NCBI GenBank assembly: GCA_003142855.1 | Contig: PLNW01000043.1 | Coordinates: 1-46,275 of the forward strand | DNA length: 46,275 nucleotides | Direction of reading: 5' to 3' | DNA from: Myxococcales bacterium | Lineage (GTDB): Bacteria; Myxococcota_A; Polyangia; Fen-1088 | Part shown: in pieces, positions 15,485 through 24,165 of the stretch | Layout of the letters: each line of letters opens with the position of its first letter | Numbering within the stretch: the first letter of the stretch is position 1 | The notes under the pieces: generated by a model | Seen by the model: only the letters and a program-made list of their open reading frames with translations | What the model was told of the DNA's origin: nothing | Databases searched by the model: none | Position numbers and translations under genes: made by a program

Positions 15485-17392
15485 ATGCCCCTTGAGTTTT
15501 CCCAAAAAGCGCATCAGCAGATTGAGCGACTGTTCAGACGCTATCCCACCCGGCAAGCCACCTTGCTGGGCGTCCTGTATGTGGCCCAGGACGAATTCAG
15601 CTATTTGTCGCAGGAGGCGCTGGAACTCGTCGCACGAACCCTGGATCTTCCACTCTCGCACGTCTTTGGCGTGGCCACGTTCTACACCTTGTTCTTGCTC
15701 CAGCCGCCGGCTCGCTACCCCTTGCATGTGTGCACCAATCTCGGCTGCACCCTGCGCGGCGGTCACGATGTCTTGCGCCACCTGGAGAAGCGACTGGGCA
15801 TCGAGCCGGGCCAGACCACGCCCGACGGCCTGTTCAGTCTCGGCGAGGAGGACGGGCTGGGCGGTTGTGCCTACGCGCCCACCATGACCTGCGGCTCGCA
15901 CCATTACGTCAGCCTGACCCACGAGAAGGTGGACAAGCTCATCGATGAGCTGCGGCGACAAGCAAGCGAAACCGAGACTCAGCATGCGGCAGCATCGCCG
16001 GCACCCGTGCCAGGCATCTCCACACTGCCGGCCTGCGGAGGCTCGGGCAGCGGGTACCGCGAAACGCCGGGGCTCAAGATCGTGACCAAGAATTTTGGCG
16101 TGCCCGACATCCAGCGGCTCGATGTGTATCGGGCACACGGCGGGTGGCAGGCGTTCGAGAAAGCTCTGGGCATGGGGCGGGACAAGGTGGTGGAGGAGGT
16201 CAAGAAGTCCAATCTGCGCGGCCGCGGCGGCGCGGGATTCCCTGCCGGGGTCAAGTGGGGTTTTCTGCCCAAAGACGCCCAGCGCGTGTATCTGGTGTGC
16301 AATGGCGACGAGTCCGAACCAGGGACCTTCAAAGACCGAGTGTTGCTGGGTGGCGACCCTCATCTTCTCATCGAGGGCGTGGCCACCTCGGCGTTCGCGC
16401 TGGGGTGCGCGCACGCTTTCATCTACATCCGGGGCGAGCTGCGGCGTGAGGCGGACATCGTGCAGGCGGCGGTGGACGAGGCGTACGCGGCGGGGTGGCT
16501 GGGACAGGAGCGGCAGAGTGCGAACGGATCATTCAAGCTGGACATCACCGTGCACCTGGGCGCCGGTGCCTACATCTGTGGCGAGGAAACCGCCATGCTG
16601 GAGTCCATCGAGGGCAAGCGCGGATGGCCGCGCAACAAGCCGCCCTTTCCTGCCATCAAAGGTCTTTTTGGCCAGCCCACTGTGGTCAACAACGTGGAAA
16701 CCCTGATGAACGTTCCCGACATCGTCACCCGCGGCGGGGACTGGTTCGCCAAAGCGGGCATGGGAAAGTCGGGCGGCACCCGCCTGTTGTGCGTGTCAGG
16801 GCACGTGAAGCGAGCGGGCGTGTACGAGTTGCCCATGGGAATCACTTTTCGAGAGTTGATCTACGACGTGTGTGGTGGCATTTTGCAGGGACGGGCTCTG
16901 CGCGGGGTGATTCCCGGGGGAAGCTCCATGCCGCCGCTCGATGCCAGCGAGATCGACGTGCCCATCGAGTTCGATGCCCTGACCAGCGATCCGCGCATCA
17001 AGGACGTGGAAATGAGACCCGGCGCGGCCTTCGAGATGGGAAGCGGCCGTCGGTTGAAGACCATGGCCGGCTCAGGGGGCGTGGTGGTGTTCGACGACAA
17101 GACCGACGTGGTGGGCCTGTGTGCCCGCATCATGCGCTTCTATGCCCACGAGTCGTGCGGGCAGTGCACGCCCTGCCGTGAAGGCACGGGTTGGCTGGCG
17201 CGGGTTTGCACACGTCTGGCGGAAGGCGAAGGTCGGCCCGGGGATATCGACCTGCTGGCCGACGTGGCCAACGGGATCGCGGGCAATTCCATCTGCGCCC
17301 TGGGCGAGGCCGCTGCCTGGCCCATGCTGGGGTTCCTCACCAAGTTCCGCGCCGACTTCGAGGCGCGGCTGCCCAAGGCCCAGGCGTCATGA
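15485..17392 (+). CDS. nuoEF: NADH-quinone oxidoreductase NuoE-NuoF fusion
   Basis: 635-residue fusion forming the NADH-oxidising tip of complex I. Residues about 1-160 are NuoE-like (24 kDa subunit): Cys83 and Cys88 (CTNLGC) are present, and Cys128 (GLGGC), but the expected third 2Fe-2S ligand at 124 is Gly. Residues about 196-630 are NuoF (51 kDa): FMN/NADH sites GRGGAGFPAGVKW and NGDESEPGTFKDR, GAGAYICGEETA, and the N3 4Fe-4S ligands in SCGQCTPCREG plus NSICALG. The linker (160-195) is Ala/Pro-rich. The ATG at 15485 begins PLEFS; upstream codons to 15452 show no homology. The stop overlaps the nuoJ start (ATGA). It is the first gene of the operon, 218 bp divergent from the NtrC-like gene. 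Confidence 0.92.
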   Translation: MPLEFSQKAHQQIERLFRRYPTRQATLLGVLYVAQDEFSYLSQEALELVARTLDLPLSHVFGVATFYTLFLLQPPARYPLHVCTNLGCTLRGGHDVLRHLEKRLGIEPGQTTPDGLFSLGEEDGLGGCAYAPTMTCGSHHYVSLTHEKVDKLIDELRRQASETETQHAAASPAPVPGISTLPACGGSGSGYRETPGLKIVTKNFGVPDIQRLDVYRAHGGWQAFEKALGMGRDKVVEEVKKSNLRGRGGAGFPAGVKWGFLPKDAQRVYLVCNGDESEPGTFKDRVLLGGDPHLLIEGVATSAFALGCAHAFIYIRGELRREADIVQAAVDEAYAAGWLGQERQSANGSFKLDITVHLGAGAYICGEETAMLESIEGKRGWPRNKPPFPAIKGLFGQPTVVNNVETLMNVPDIVTRGGDWFAKAGMGKSGGTRLLCVSGHVKRAGVYELPMGITFRELIYDVCGGILQGRALRGVIPGGSSMPPLDASEIDVPIEFDALTSDPRIKDVEMRPGAAFEMGSGRRLKTMAGSGGVVVFDDKTDVVGLCARIMRFYAHESCGQCTPCREGTGWLARVCTRLAEGEGRPGDIDLLADVANGIAGNSICALGEAAAWPMLGFLTKFRADFEARLPKAQAS

Positions 17393-17949
17393 ACCTGGCT
17401 GCCCACAGCGCGAGCCTGGCAGAGACCATCGGGTTTGCCATTCTGAGCGCCGGCGTTCTCGCGGGCGGGCTCATGACCATCACCCGGCGCAATCCTGTGA
17501 GCGCCGTGATGTCGCTGGTGCTCAGCTTCGCGGCGCTGGCCGGTCTCTTCGCCACCCTGTCGGCGCACTTTCTCGCCGTGTTGCAGATCTTGGTCTACGC
17601 CGGCGCCATCATGGTGCTGTTCGTGTTCGTCGTCATGATGGTGAACCGCGAGGAAAGCACGCCCATCGCCCGGCAGGGATTGGTCACGCGCGCCGTCGGG
17701 GTTCTGGCGGCTGGCTACGTGTTTTACCGGGCCGCCTGGCTGGTGGCTCACGAACGCGCGATGCCTTTGCTGGCAGCTTCGGCCACGCCGCCGGTGAAGG
17801 ATTTCGGAACCGTGTCGTCGGTGGGGGCTTTGCTCTTCTCGGACTTTCTCTTTCCCTTCGAGGCGATCTCCCTGTTGCTCCTGGTGGCTGTCATCGGCGG
17901 GGTGATGCTGACCCGTCATGCTCGCGAGGATGGACCGCGGGTTTCCTGA
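17389..17949 (+). CDS. nuoJ: NADH-quinone oxidoreductase subunit J
   Basis: 186-residue inner-membrane subunit of complex I, with five predicted transmembrane helices. Family features are the first helix ETIGFAILSAGVLAGGLMTI followed by RRNPVSAVMSLVLSF, then the strongly conserved LAVLQILVYAGAIMVLFVFVVMMVN in helix 3 and a final helix ISLLLLVAVIGGVMLTRH. Its start overlaps the nuoEF stop by four bases and its stop overlaps the nuoK start by one, so translation is coupled. The loop after helix 4 (PLLAASATPPVKDFGTVSSVGALLF) fits the NuoJ pattern before the last helix. Confidence 0.93.
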   Translation: MNLAAHSASLAETIGFAILSAGVLAGGLMTITRRNPVSAVMSLVLSFAALAGLFATLSAHFLAVLQILVYAGAIMVLFVFVVMMVNREESTPIARQGLVTRAVGVLAAGYVFYRAAWLVAHERAMPLLAASATPPVKDFGTVSSVGALLFSDFLFPFEAISLLLLVAVIGGVMLTRHAREDGPRVS

Positions 17950-18248
17950 TGCCGACCTACGCGTACATCCTGGTCTCGCTGGCCCTGTTCTTCGTGGGAA
18001 CGGCCGGTGTGTTCTTGCGTCGCAACGCCCTCATCGTGTTGATGAGCGTGGAATTGCAGCTGGCGGCTGGCACGCTGGCGCTGCTCGCCTTCTCACGCGC
18101 ACTCGGCGATCAGCGGGGACATGTGTTCGCGTTTTTCGTGATGGCGGTGGCTGCGGCTGAAGCTGCGGTGGGCCTGGCCATCGTGGTCAGCGTGTTCCGC
18201 ACGCGCCGCACGGTCAGCCTGGATGACGTGAATGCCTTGAAAGGGTAG
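17949..18248 (+). CDS. nuoK: NADH-quinone oxidoreductase subunit K
   Basis: 99-residue inner-membrane subunit, MrpC-like, with three transmembrane helices. Typical elements are GVFLRRNALIVLMSVELQL, with the proton-channel Glu in helix 2 (SVELQL), and a second Glu in helix 3 (AAAEAAVGLAIVV). Length matches the family (about 100 aa). It starts at ATG 17949, overlapping the nuoJ stop (TGATG), and ends 7 bp before nuoL. Confidence 0.95.
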   Translation: MPTYAYILVSLALFFVGTAGVFLRRNALIVLMSVELQLAAGTLALLAFSRALGDQRGHVFAFFVMAVAAAEAAVGLAIVVSVFRTRRTVSLDDVNALKG

Positions 18249-18255
18249 GGCGGCG

Positions 18256-20466
18256 ATGCTTTCCCAACTGCGCATCATTCCTCTCTTGCCCTTGCTGAGC
18301 GCCGCCTACCTTATCCTGGTGGGCAGGCACCACAGCCGCAGGGTGGTCCACCATATCGCCTGCATGGCGGTGGGCGCAGCTTTGGTGGCCTCGGCCGATG
18401 CGTTCTTCTTTGCGCTGCCCGGCCTGGTCGAGTCGGGCGGGCTGACCGACGTGGTGGGAACCTGGTTCGCAAGCGGGGATCTGCGCGTGGATCTGGCGCT
18501 GCGCATGGACGCGCTATCAGGCCTGATGTGTTTGGTGGTCACCTTCGTGGGCACGCTCATCCACATCTATTCGACAGGCTACATGGCCCACGACGAGGAT
18601 TACGCCCGCTTCTTCGCGTACCTCAATCTTTTCTGCGGCGCCATGCTGCTCCTGGTTCTGGGCGACAGTTTGCCGGTGCTGTTCATTGGCTGGGAGGGCG
18701 TGGGTCTGTGCAGCTACTTGCTCATCGGTTTCTGGTACGGCGAGACGGCCAATGCCAACGCGGGCAAGAAGGCGTTCATCACCAACCGCGTGGGCGACCT
18801 GGGTTTCCTCATCGGCATGTTCTTGCTTTTCCGCGCCACCGGCACGCTCGACATTCCCGCCGTAGTGGACAGCGCCCGCGCCGGCAGCCCGACGTTGACG
18901 GCGACGCTGTGGGGAGGGCAGCCGGTGGCTTTCTGGGCAGCGCTGTTCCTGTTTCTGGGCGCCGTAGGCAAGTCAGCGCAGATCCCTCTCTACGTCTGGT
19001 TGCCCGACGCCATGGCGGGTCCCACGCCGGTCTCCGCACTGATTCACGCGGCCACCATGGTCACCGCTGGCGTGTACATGGTGGCGCGCTTGGGCGCGCT
19101 GTATCTGCTGGCCCCTGCGGCGCTGGCCATCGTGGCAGGGGTGGGCGCGCTGACTGCGCTCTTCGCTGCGGTCATCGCCTTCGGGCAAAACGATTTCAAG
19201 AAGGTGCTGGCCTACTCCACCATCAGTCAGCTTGGCTTCATGTTCGTGGGTGTGGGCACAGGCAACTTCGCGGGCGGCATTTTTCACCTATTTACCCATG
19301 CCTTCTTCAAGGCCGGCCTGTTCCTGTGCGCCGGTTCGGTCATGCACGCCATGGCTGGCTCGGGCGACATCACGCGCATGGGCGGCCTGGGCAAGAAGAT
19401 GCCCTGGACGAGCTGGGTTTTCCGGGTGTGCTGGCTGGCCATCTGCGGGGTTCCCGTCTTCTCCGGTTTCTTCTCCAAGGACGCCATCATCGCCGGCGCC
19501 TTTGCCAGCGAGGTGTTTGGCCCGCGTCTCGCCTGGGTCGGCCCGACGGTGGGCGCGGCATTGCTGGCGGCTGCGCTGGGCACGGCCTTCTACATGTCGC
19601 GGCTCTACTATCTGGTCTTCACCGGCGAGTGCCGGGCCGACTCGCACACGCGCGAGCACCTGCACGAATCGCCCATCGAGATGGTGGGGCCATTGGCGGT
19701 GCTGGGCCTGGGTGCTCTTGTGGCCGGGGTCGTGGGACTGCCGCTCGCCATAGGAAGATCGCACGGCGATATCATCGGCCATTGGCTGGCGCCTGCGGTG
19801 GGCCGCAGCCTGGAAGTGTCGAGCAGGCTCGAATGGCGAGTGATGCTGGTGTCGACCGCTATCGCTATTGCCGGCATCGTCCTGGCCAAGCTGTTCTTCG
19901 GCGGCGGCGTGCGCGAGCCGGCGCGCCGATTCGTCGCGGCCCTGCCGCGCTTGGTGGCCGCCGTGCGCGGAAAGTTCTTTGTCGACGAGATCTACGACTG
20001 GCTGGTGGTGCGACCCCTGCACGGCCTGGCACGCGGGTTTTTCGTGGCGGTGGATCGCGTGCTCATCGACAAGCTGCTGGTGGGCGGCTGGACCGCTCTG
20101 GTCGACACCGTTGGGCGTTTGTTGCGACTCGTGCAGGCAGGCGATGTGCAGCGCTACCTGGCCATCTTTGCCATTGGGCTGGCCGCACTGGTCTACGTGA
20201 TGGCCCGGCCTGCGGCGCCCTCTGATGTGAAGATTCGCATCGAGGGACGCAGCGCCGTGGTCGAGCTGAGCGATGGCGAAGCCGCCCCAGGCAAGCTCGA
20301 CTATGGCTTCGACTTCGATGGCGACGGCCGCGAGGATCGTTCTGGCCCGACGTCCAGCGCGACCTGGTCCTACGCCCGGCCTGGGCACTACCAGCTGCGC
20401 ATTCGCATTACTGATGCGCAGTGGAATACCTCTCGCGCCCTTACGCGGACCATCGACATCCGGTAG
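18256..20466 (+). CDS. nuoL: NADH-quinone oxidoreductase subunit L with C-terminal PKD-like domain
   Basis: 736-residue antiporter-like proton-pumping subunit of complex I. Conserved features include MDALSGLM, FIGWEGVGLCSYLLIGFW (essential Glu), WLPDAMAGPTPVSALIHAATMVTAGVY (Lys/His channel region) and FKKVLAYSTISQLGFM. The lateral helix and last transmembrane segment end near residue 650. After it come about 81 residues not expected in NuoL: SDVKIRIEGRSAVVELSDG, then LDYGFDFDGDGREDRSGPTSSATWSYARPGHYQLRIRI, a PKD-like beta-sandwich signature with a DxDGDGxxD calcium-type loop. If the topology is normal the extension follows the last helix; its side of the membrane needs topology mapping. The start ATG 18256 has GGGCGG upstream; nuoM begins 3 bp after the stop. 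Confidence 0.93.
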   Translation: MLSQLRIIPLLPLLSAAYLILVGRHHSRRVVHHIACMAVGAALVASADAFFFALPGLVESGGLTDVVGTWFASGDLRVDLALRMDALSGLMCLVVTFVGTLIHIYSTGYMAHDEDYARFFAYLNLFCGAMLLLVLGDSLPVLFIGWEGVGLCSYLLIGFWYGETANANAGKKAFITNRVGDLGFLIGMFLLFRATGTLDIPAVVDSARAGSPTLTATLWGGQPVAFWAALFLFLGAVGKSAQIPLYVWLPDAMAGPTPVSALIHAATMVTAGVYMVARLGALYLLAPAALAIVAGVGALTALFAAVIAFGQNDFKKVLAYSTISQLGFMFVGVGTGNFAGGIFHLFTHAFFKAGLFLCAGSVMHAMAGSGDITRMGGLGKKMPWTSWVFRVCWLAICGVPVFSGFFSKDAIIAGAFASEVFGPRLAWVGPTVGAALLAAALGTAFYMSRLYYLVFTGECRADSHTREHLHESPIEMVGPLAVLGLGALVAGVVGLPLAIGRSHGDIIGHWLAPAVGRSLEVSSRLEWRVMLVSTAIAIAGIVLAKLFFGGGVREPARRFVAALPRLVAAVRGKFFVDEIYDWLVVRPLHGLARGFFVAVDRVLIDKLLVGGWTALVDTVGRLLRLVQAGDVQRYLAIFAIGLAALVYVMARPAAPSDVKIRIEGRSAVVELSDGEAAPGKLDYGFDFDGDGREDRSGPTSSATWSYARPGHYQLRIRITDAQWNTSRALTRTIDIR

Positions 20467-20469
20467 ACC

Positions 20470-22110
20470 ATGACTGATCTCACGTTGATAGTGCTCATTC
20501 CCCTTGCCGGCGCCATTCTTGTGCTGCTGGCACCGCGGGGCGAACGCACCAGCCGACCCATTGGGATCGTCGTGGCCTTGATGAGTCTGGGGCAATCCCT
20601 GCTCGTGCTGCGCGCCTTTGACAAGAGCAACGGTGCTTTTCAGATGGTGGTGGATCGCCCTTGGGTTTCTTCGCTGGGAATCCATTTTCATTTGGGCGTG
20701 GACGGCATCTCGCTGTGGCTGGTGCTTCTCACCACCTTGATGGTCTTCTTGACCTTGCTTTCGCCGCAAGCCATGGGCGCACACAAGACGCGCAGCCGGG
20801 AATTCACCGTGGCCATGCTGGTGCTGGAAACCGGGATGCTGGGCACCTTCCTGGCCATCGACCTGTTCGCCTTCTACGTGTTCTGGGAACTGATGCTGAT
20901 CCCGATGTACTTCATCATCGGCATCTGGGGCGGCGAGCGGCGGCTGTACGCGGCCATCAAGTTCGTCATCTTCACCCTGGTCGGATCGCTATTCATGCTG
21001 GCGGCCATCGTGTACCTGTACGTGCAGGTGCACGCGGTCACCGGGCAGTGGTCCTTCGACTACGCGACCTGGGCCACCATTGCGCTGCCGCGCAGGGCGG
21101 AGCTGCTGTGTTTTCTGGCGTTCACGCTGGCCTTCATGATCAAGGTGCCGCTCTTCCCGCTGCACACCTGGCTGCCTGATGCTCACGTGGAGGCGCCCAC
21201 CGGCGGCTCGGTGATTCTGGCGGCGGTCTTGCTGAAGTTTGGCGCCTACGGGTTCCTGCGTTTTGCGTTGCCGTTCTTCCCGCTGGCGGCTCAGACGACA
21301 GCGCCGATTATCGCCGGGCTGGCCGTGGCCGGCATCATCTTTGGCGCGCTCATGGCCTGGGTGCAGGACGATGTGAAGAAGCTGGTTGCCTATTCCTCAG
21401 TGTCACACCTGGGCTTCGTCGTGCTCGGGATCTTGGTGCTTTCTGACAAGGGGATCCAGGGCGGCATCTTCCAGATGCTAGCCCATGGGATCTCGACGGG
21501 CGGCTTGTTCTTGGCGGTGGGGATTCTCTATGACCGTCGCCACACGCGGAACTTGGCCGATTTCGGCGGACTGTGGAAGAAGATGCCGATTTTCGGCGCC
21601 TGCTTTTTGGTGCTGGTGCTGGCCTCGGCCGGGCTGCCGGGGTTGTGCGGCTTCGTGGGCGAGTTTCTGGTGCTCGCCGGCACGTTCACTGCGGGCAAGG
21701 ACTGGCAGGCATCGGGCCTGGCTGCTCCCATGTTCAGCCATCCGGCGCTGCTGGCTGGCTTGGCTGCCACGGCGGTAATTCTGGCCGCTGTGTATCTGTT
21801 GACCATGTATCAGCGGGTGATGTTCGGGCCGCTCGACAAGCCTGAGAACCGCGACCCGCAGGTGCGCGATCTGGGCCTGCGCGAGCGCCTGGTGTTCGGT
21901 GTTCTGGTGCTGGCGGCGCTGGTCATGGGGCTGGCCCCGCAGCCCATCATCGAACGCACCACCGCCTCGGTGCAGACGTTGACAGCCAGCTTTCGCTATC
22001 GCCTGGCCGAGGCGCGCGCCAATCCCGACGGTCCCGCACGGCGTGTGATTCCGGGTCAGCGGCCCGCGCAGCCGGCCACGGCGCAGGCCGAGACAGCGAG
22101 GCGTTTCTGA
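20470..22110 (+). CDS. nuoM: NADH-quinone oxidoreductase subunit M
   Basis: 546-residue proton-pumping antiporter-like inner-membrane subunit, about 14 helices. Seen motifs: LGVDGISLWLVLLTTLM, DLFAFYVFWELMLIPMYFIIGIWGG (essential Glu), PLFPLHTWLPDAHVEAPTGGSVILAAVLLKFGAYG (Lys), DVKKLVAYSSVSHLGFVVLG and LPGLCGFVGEF. The C-terminus adds an Ala/Pro-rich tail after the last helix. The start at 20470 lies 3 bp after nuoL, and its TGA overlaps the ATG of nuoN (TGATG), so the three antiporter-like subunits are translated as a coupled set. Confidence 0.95.
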   Translation: MTDLTLIVLIPLAGAILVLLAPRGERTSRPIGIVVALMSLGQSLLVLRAFDKSNGAFQMVVDRPWVSSLGIHFHLGVDGISLWLVLLTTLMVFLTLLSPQAMGAHKTRSREFTVAMLVLETGMLGTFLAIDLFAFYVFWELMLIPMYFIIGIWGGERRLYAAIKFVIFTLVGSLFMLAAIVYLYVQVHAVTGQWSFDYATWATIALPRRAELLCFLAFTLAFMIKVPLFPLHTWLPDAHVEAPTGGSVILAAVLLKFGAYGFLRFALPFFPLAAQTTAPIIAGLAVAGIIFGALMAWVQDDVKKLVAYSSVSHLGFVVLGILVLSDKGIQGGIFQMLAHGISTGGLFLAVGILYDRRHTRNLADFGGLWKKMPIFGACFLVLVLASAGLPGLCGFVGEFLVLAGTFTAGKDWQASGLAAPMFSHPALLAGLAATAVILAAVYLLTMYQRVMFGPLDKPENRDPQVRDLGLRERLVFGVLVLAALVMGLAPQPIIERTTASVQTLTASFRYRLAEARANPDGPARRVIPGQRPAQPATAQAETARRF

Positions 22111-23585
22111 TGACCGTTGATTTTGATCAGATCGCGGCCTTGGCCCCGTTGCTGCTGATTTCAGGGGCAGGGTGCCTGGCGCTCTTGCTCGACACCATGA
22201 CCAAGGGCCGCGAGCCGGCGCTCAGGTTGGCGCAGCTAGGCTGCCTGGCGGCACTGGCCGCGGTCGCGGGGCAATGGACAGGGGCTGAATCGGGCGAACC
22301 GATCTGGGCCGGCATGTTGGTTGTGGATCGAATGTCGCTCTTTCTCGACGCCGTGCTGATCGCAACCGCGCTCGCAACGCTGCTGGTGGCCGCGCCCTTC
22401 ATGCGCGAACACGACTTCGAGCACGGCGAGCACTATGCCCTGGTGCTCTTCGCCACTGCAGGCATGATGACAGTGGTCCACGCTACGCACCTTCTCTCGC
22501 TGCTCATCGGCATAGAAACCATGTCGCTGGCCGCCTACCTGCTGGTGGCGAGTTGGCGTCGCCAGCCTGCCGGTGCCGAGGGCGCGCTCAAGTACTTGTT
22601 GCTGGGCGCTTTCGCTGCCGGGTTCCTGGTGTACGGCACGGCGCTGGTCTATGGCACCACGGGCGGCGAGATGTCGTACGCCGGGATCGCCACGCGCGCC
22701 GGCCTGGCCGCGGGCAACCCGCTGTTTGTCGTCGGTGTGTACTTCTTGCTCGTCGGCATGTTGTTCAAGATCGCGGCCGTGCCTTTTCACATGTGGGCGC
22801 CTGACGCCTATGAGGCCGCGCCCACGCCCGTGACTGGACTCATGGCGGCTGGGATCAAGGTGGCGGCTGTGGGCGGCCTCGTGCGCCTGCTGGGCGCGGT
22901 CTTCGCTGACCCGGGGCTGGCCCTGGGACACGCAGGCTGGGTGCGCATGCTGGGCGGCGTGGCGTTTGTCACCATGACCTGGGGAAACCTGGCTGCCCTT
23001 CGCCAAGAGAACGTCAAGCGCATGCTGGCGTATTCGTCCATTGCCCACGCCGGTTATCTATTGATAGGCCTGGTTGCCTTGGGCCAGAAGGTGGACGGCG
23101 CACAACCTGCGGTATTGTTGTATCTGGCGGCCTACGCCTTCACCACCCTGGGCGTGTTTGCCGTGGTGGCATGGGTGGGTCGGCGAGGCGATGAACGCCT
23201 GCTGGTGCGCGACTGGGCCGGACTGGCGCGCACGCGGCCTGCTGTGGCATTGGCCATGACTGTGCTCCTGCTGTCGCTGGCGGGCGTGCCGCCCACCGGC
23301 GGCTTCTTCGGCAAGTTCTACGTGTTCCGCGCGGCCATGCAGAGCCCGGACCTGGTCTGGTTGGTGGTGGCGGCTGTGCTCAACAGCCTGGTGAGCGTCT
23401 ACTACTATTTGCGCATCGTGGTCGCCATGTACTTCCGCGATCCCGTGCGGCCGTGGCAGCCGTTCCCGTCGATGGGCATGGCGGCTGTATTGGTCGCGAT
23501 GGTGATATTGGTGCTGGCGCTCGGTTTGGTGCCAGGGCCGGTGATCGAGTTGGCCGCGACCGGGCTCGGCGCGCTGGGGAAGTAG
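22110..23585 (+). CDS. nuoN: NADH-quinone oxidoreductase subunit N
   Basis: 491-residue third antiporter-like proton-pumping subunit. Seen motifs: LLSLLIGIETMSLAAYLLVASWR (Glu in helix 5), EGALKYLLLGAFAAGFLVYG, FKIAAVPFHMWAPDAYEAAPTPVTGLMAAGIKVAAVGGLVRL, NVKRMLAYSSIAHAGYLLIGL and LSLAGVPPTGGFFGKFYVF. Length and order match NuoN. It is the last gene of the operon and converges with the toxin gene of the TA pair only 12 bp away. No nuoA-D, G, H or I gene is present in the operon. Confidence 0.95.
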   Translation: MTVDFDQIAALAPLLLISGAGCLALLLDTMTKGREPALRLAQLGCLAALAAVAGQWTGAESGEPIWAGMLVVDRMSLFLDAVLIATALATLLVAAPFMREHDFEHGEHYALVLFATAGMMTVVHATHLLSLLIGIETMSLAAYLLVASWRRQPAGAEGALKYLLLGAFAAGFLVYGTALVYGTTGGEMSYAGIATRAGLAAGNPLFVVGVYFLLVGMLFKIAAVPFHMWAPDAYEAAPTPVTGLMAAGIKVAAVGGLVRLLGAVFADPGLALGHAGWVRMLGGVAFVTMTWGNLAALRQENVKRMLAYSSIAHAGYLLIGLVALGQKVDGAQPAVLLYLAAYAFTTLGVFAVVAWVGRRGDERLLVRDWAGLARTRPAVALAMTVLLLSLAGVPPTGGFFGKFYVFRAAMQSPDLVWLVVAAVLNSLVSVYYYLRIVVAMYFRDPVRPWQPFPSMGMAAVLVAMVILVLALGLVPGPVIELAATGLGALGK

Positions 23586-23597
23586 TTAGAAGACTCG

Positions 23598-23888
23598 CTA
23601 CGCAATCCGGCCGCTGCGTAGGAGGCGTCGGACCTCGTCGTGGGAGAGCAGCGCGAACACGTAGAGGCACTCGGGGCGGTTCTCGAACAGGAAGCGCAGT
23701 TTCAGGTTCCCGCGACACTCGAAGGTCGTGGCGCGAAGCTTGCGGATGCCAAGACCGGCGTGCAGATGGGGTTGGCCGAAGCCGTCCTGCAATTCGTGAA
23801 GCGCCAGCATGCAGTCAGCTCGTTCGCTGCGCGGAAGCTGGCCCAGCCTCTGGAAAACCTCCGGATCAATGAGCGTTGGCTTTTTCAA
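23598..23888 (-). CDS. RelE/ParE-superfamily toxin-like protein
   Basis: 96-residue product in the position of a type II toxin. The start is probably TTG 23888, giving MKKPTLIDPEVFQRLGQLP, and overlaps the antitoxin end by 23 bp. The fold pattern matches RelE-like toxins: helical N-terminus, then IRKLRATTFECRGNLKLRFLFENRPECLYVFALLSHDEVRRLLR, where R--------RF-------LY-----H matches the beta-sheet core of RelE/HigB-like RNases. RelE toxins cleave mRNA at the ribosome. The sequence match is to a general pattern, so ParE or an inactive relative is possible. It converges with nuoN. Confidence 0.7.
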   Translation of the reverse strand: MKKPTLIDPEVFQRLGQLPRSERADCMLALHELQDGFGQPHLHAGLGIRKLRATTFECRGNLKLRFLFENRPECLYVFALLSHDEVRRLLRSGRIA

Positions 23889-24159
23889 GTGCCGTCTCCA
23901 CCTGTGCCAGCGAGCGCAGCTTGCCAGCCTTGCGTTGCCGGCGATAGCGGGCCGCCACTCCACCCTCAAGGCGCGCGAGAGACTCTGGGGAGGCCCCGTA
24001 TTCGGCCTCGGCGTAGCTGGTGTCCACCACGGCGACCTCGACCTTGCGAAGCGCGATGATGTCACTGCCCGCGATGATGGCGACTTCCTCGCCCTGCGCC
24101 GCAGCCTTGAGCCAGCGCCCGAGGTTCTTTTTGGCATCCGTGATCGTGAGAGTCCGCAT
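23866..24159 (-). CDS. Phd/YefM-type antitoxin
   Basis: 97-residue antitoxin. The N-terminus MRTLTITDAKKNLGRWLKAAAQGEEVAII is the Phd/YefM DNA-binding domain, and the remainder is a charged helical tail (AARYRRQRKAGKLRSLAQVETALEKANAH) suited to wrapping a toxin. The frame extends upstream to 24216, but ATG 24159 aligns with the family start. It precedes and overlaps the toxin gene by 23 bp. Phd-type antitoxins also repress their own promoter. Confidence 0.82.
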   Translation of the reverse strand: MRTLTITDAKKNLGRWLKAAAQGEEVAIIAGSDIIALRKVEVAVVDTSYAEAEYGASPESLARLEGGVAARYRRQRKAGKLRSLAQVETALEKANAH

Positions 24160-24165
24160 ATAGTC

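Noticed and set aside
19288..20784. 498-codon minus-strand frame opposite nuoL/nuoM
   Set aside because: Spans two real genes in antisense, with a His/Gln/Arg-rich shadow composition.
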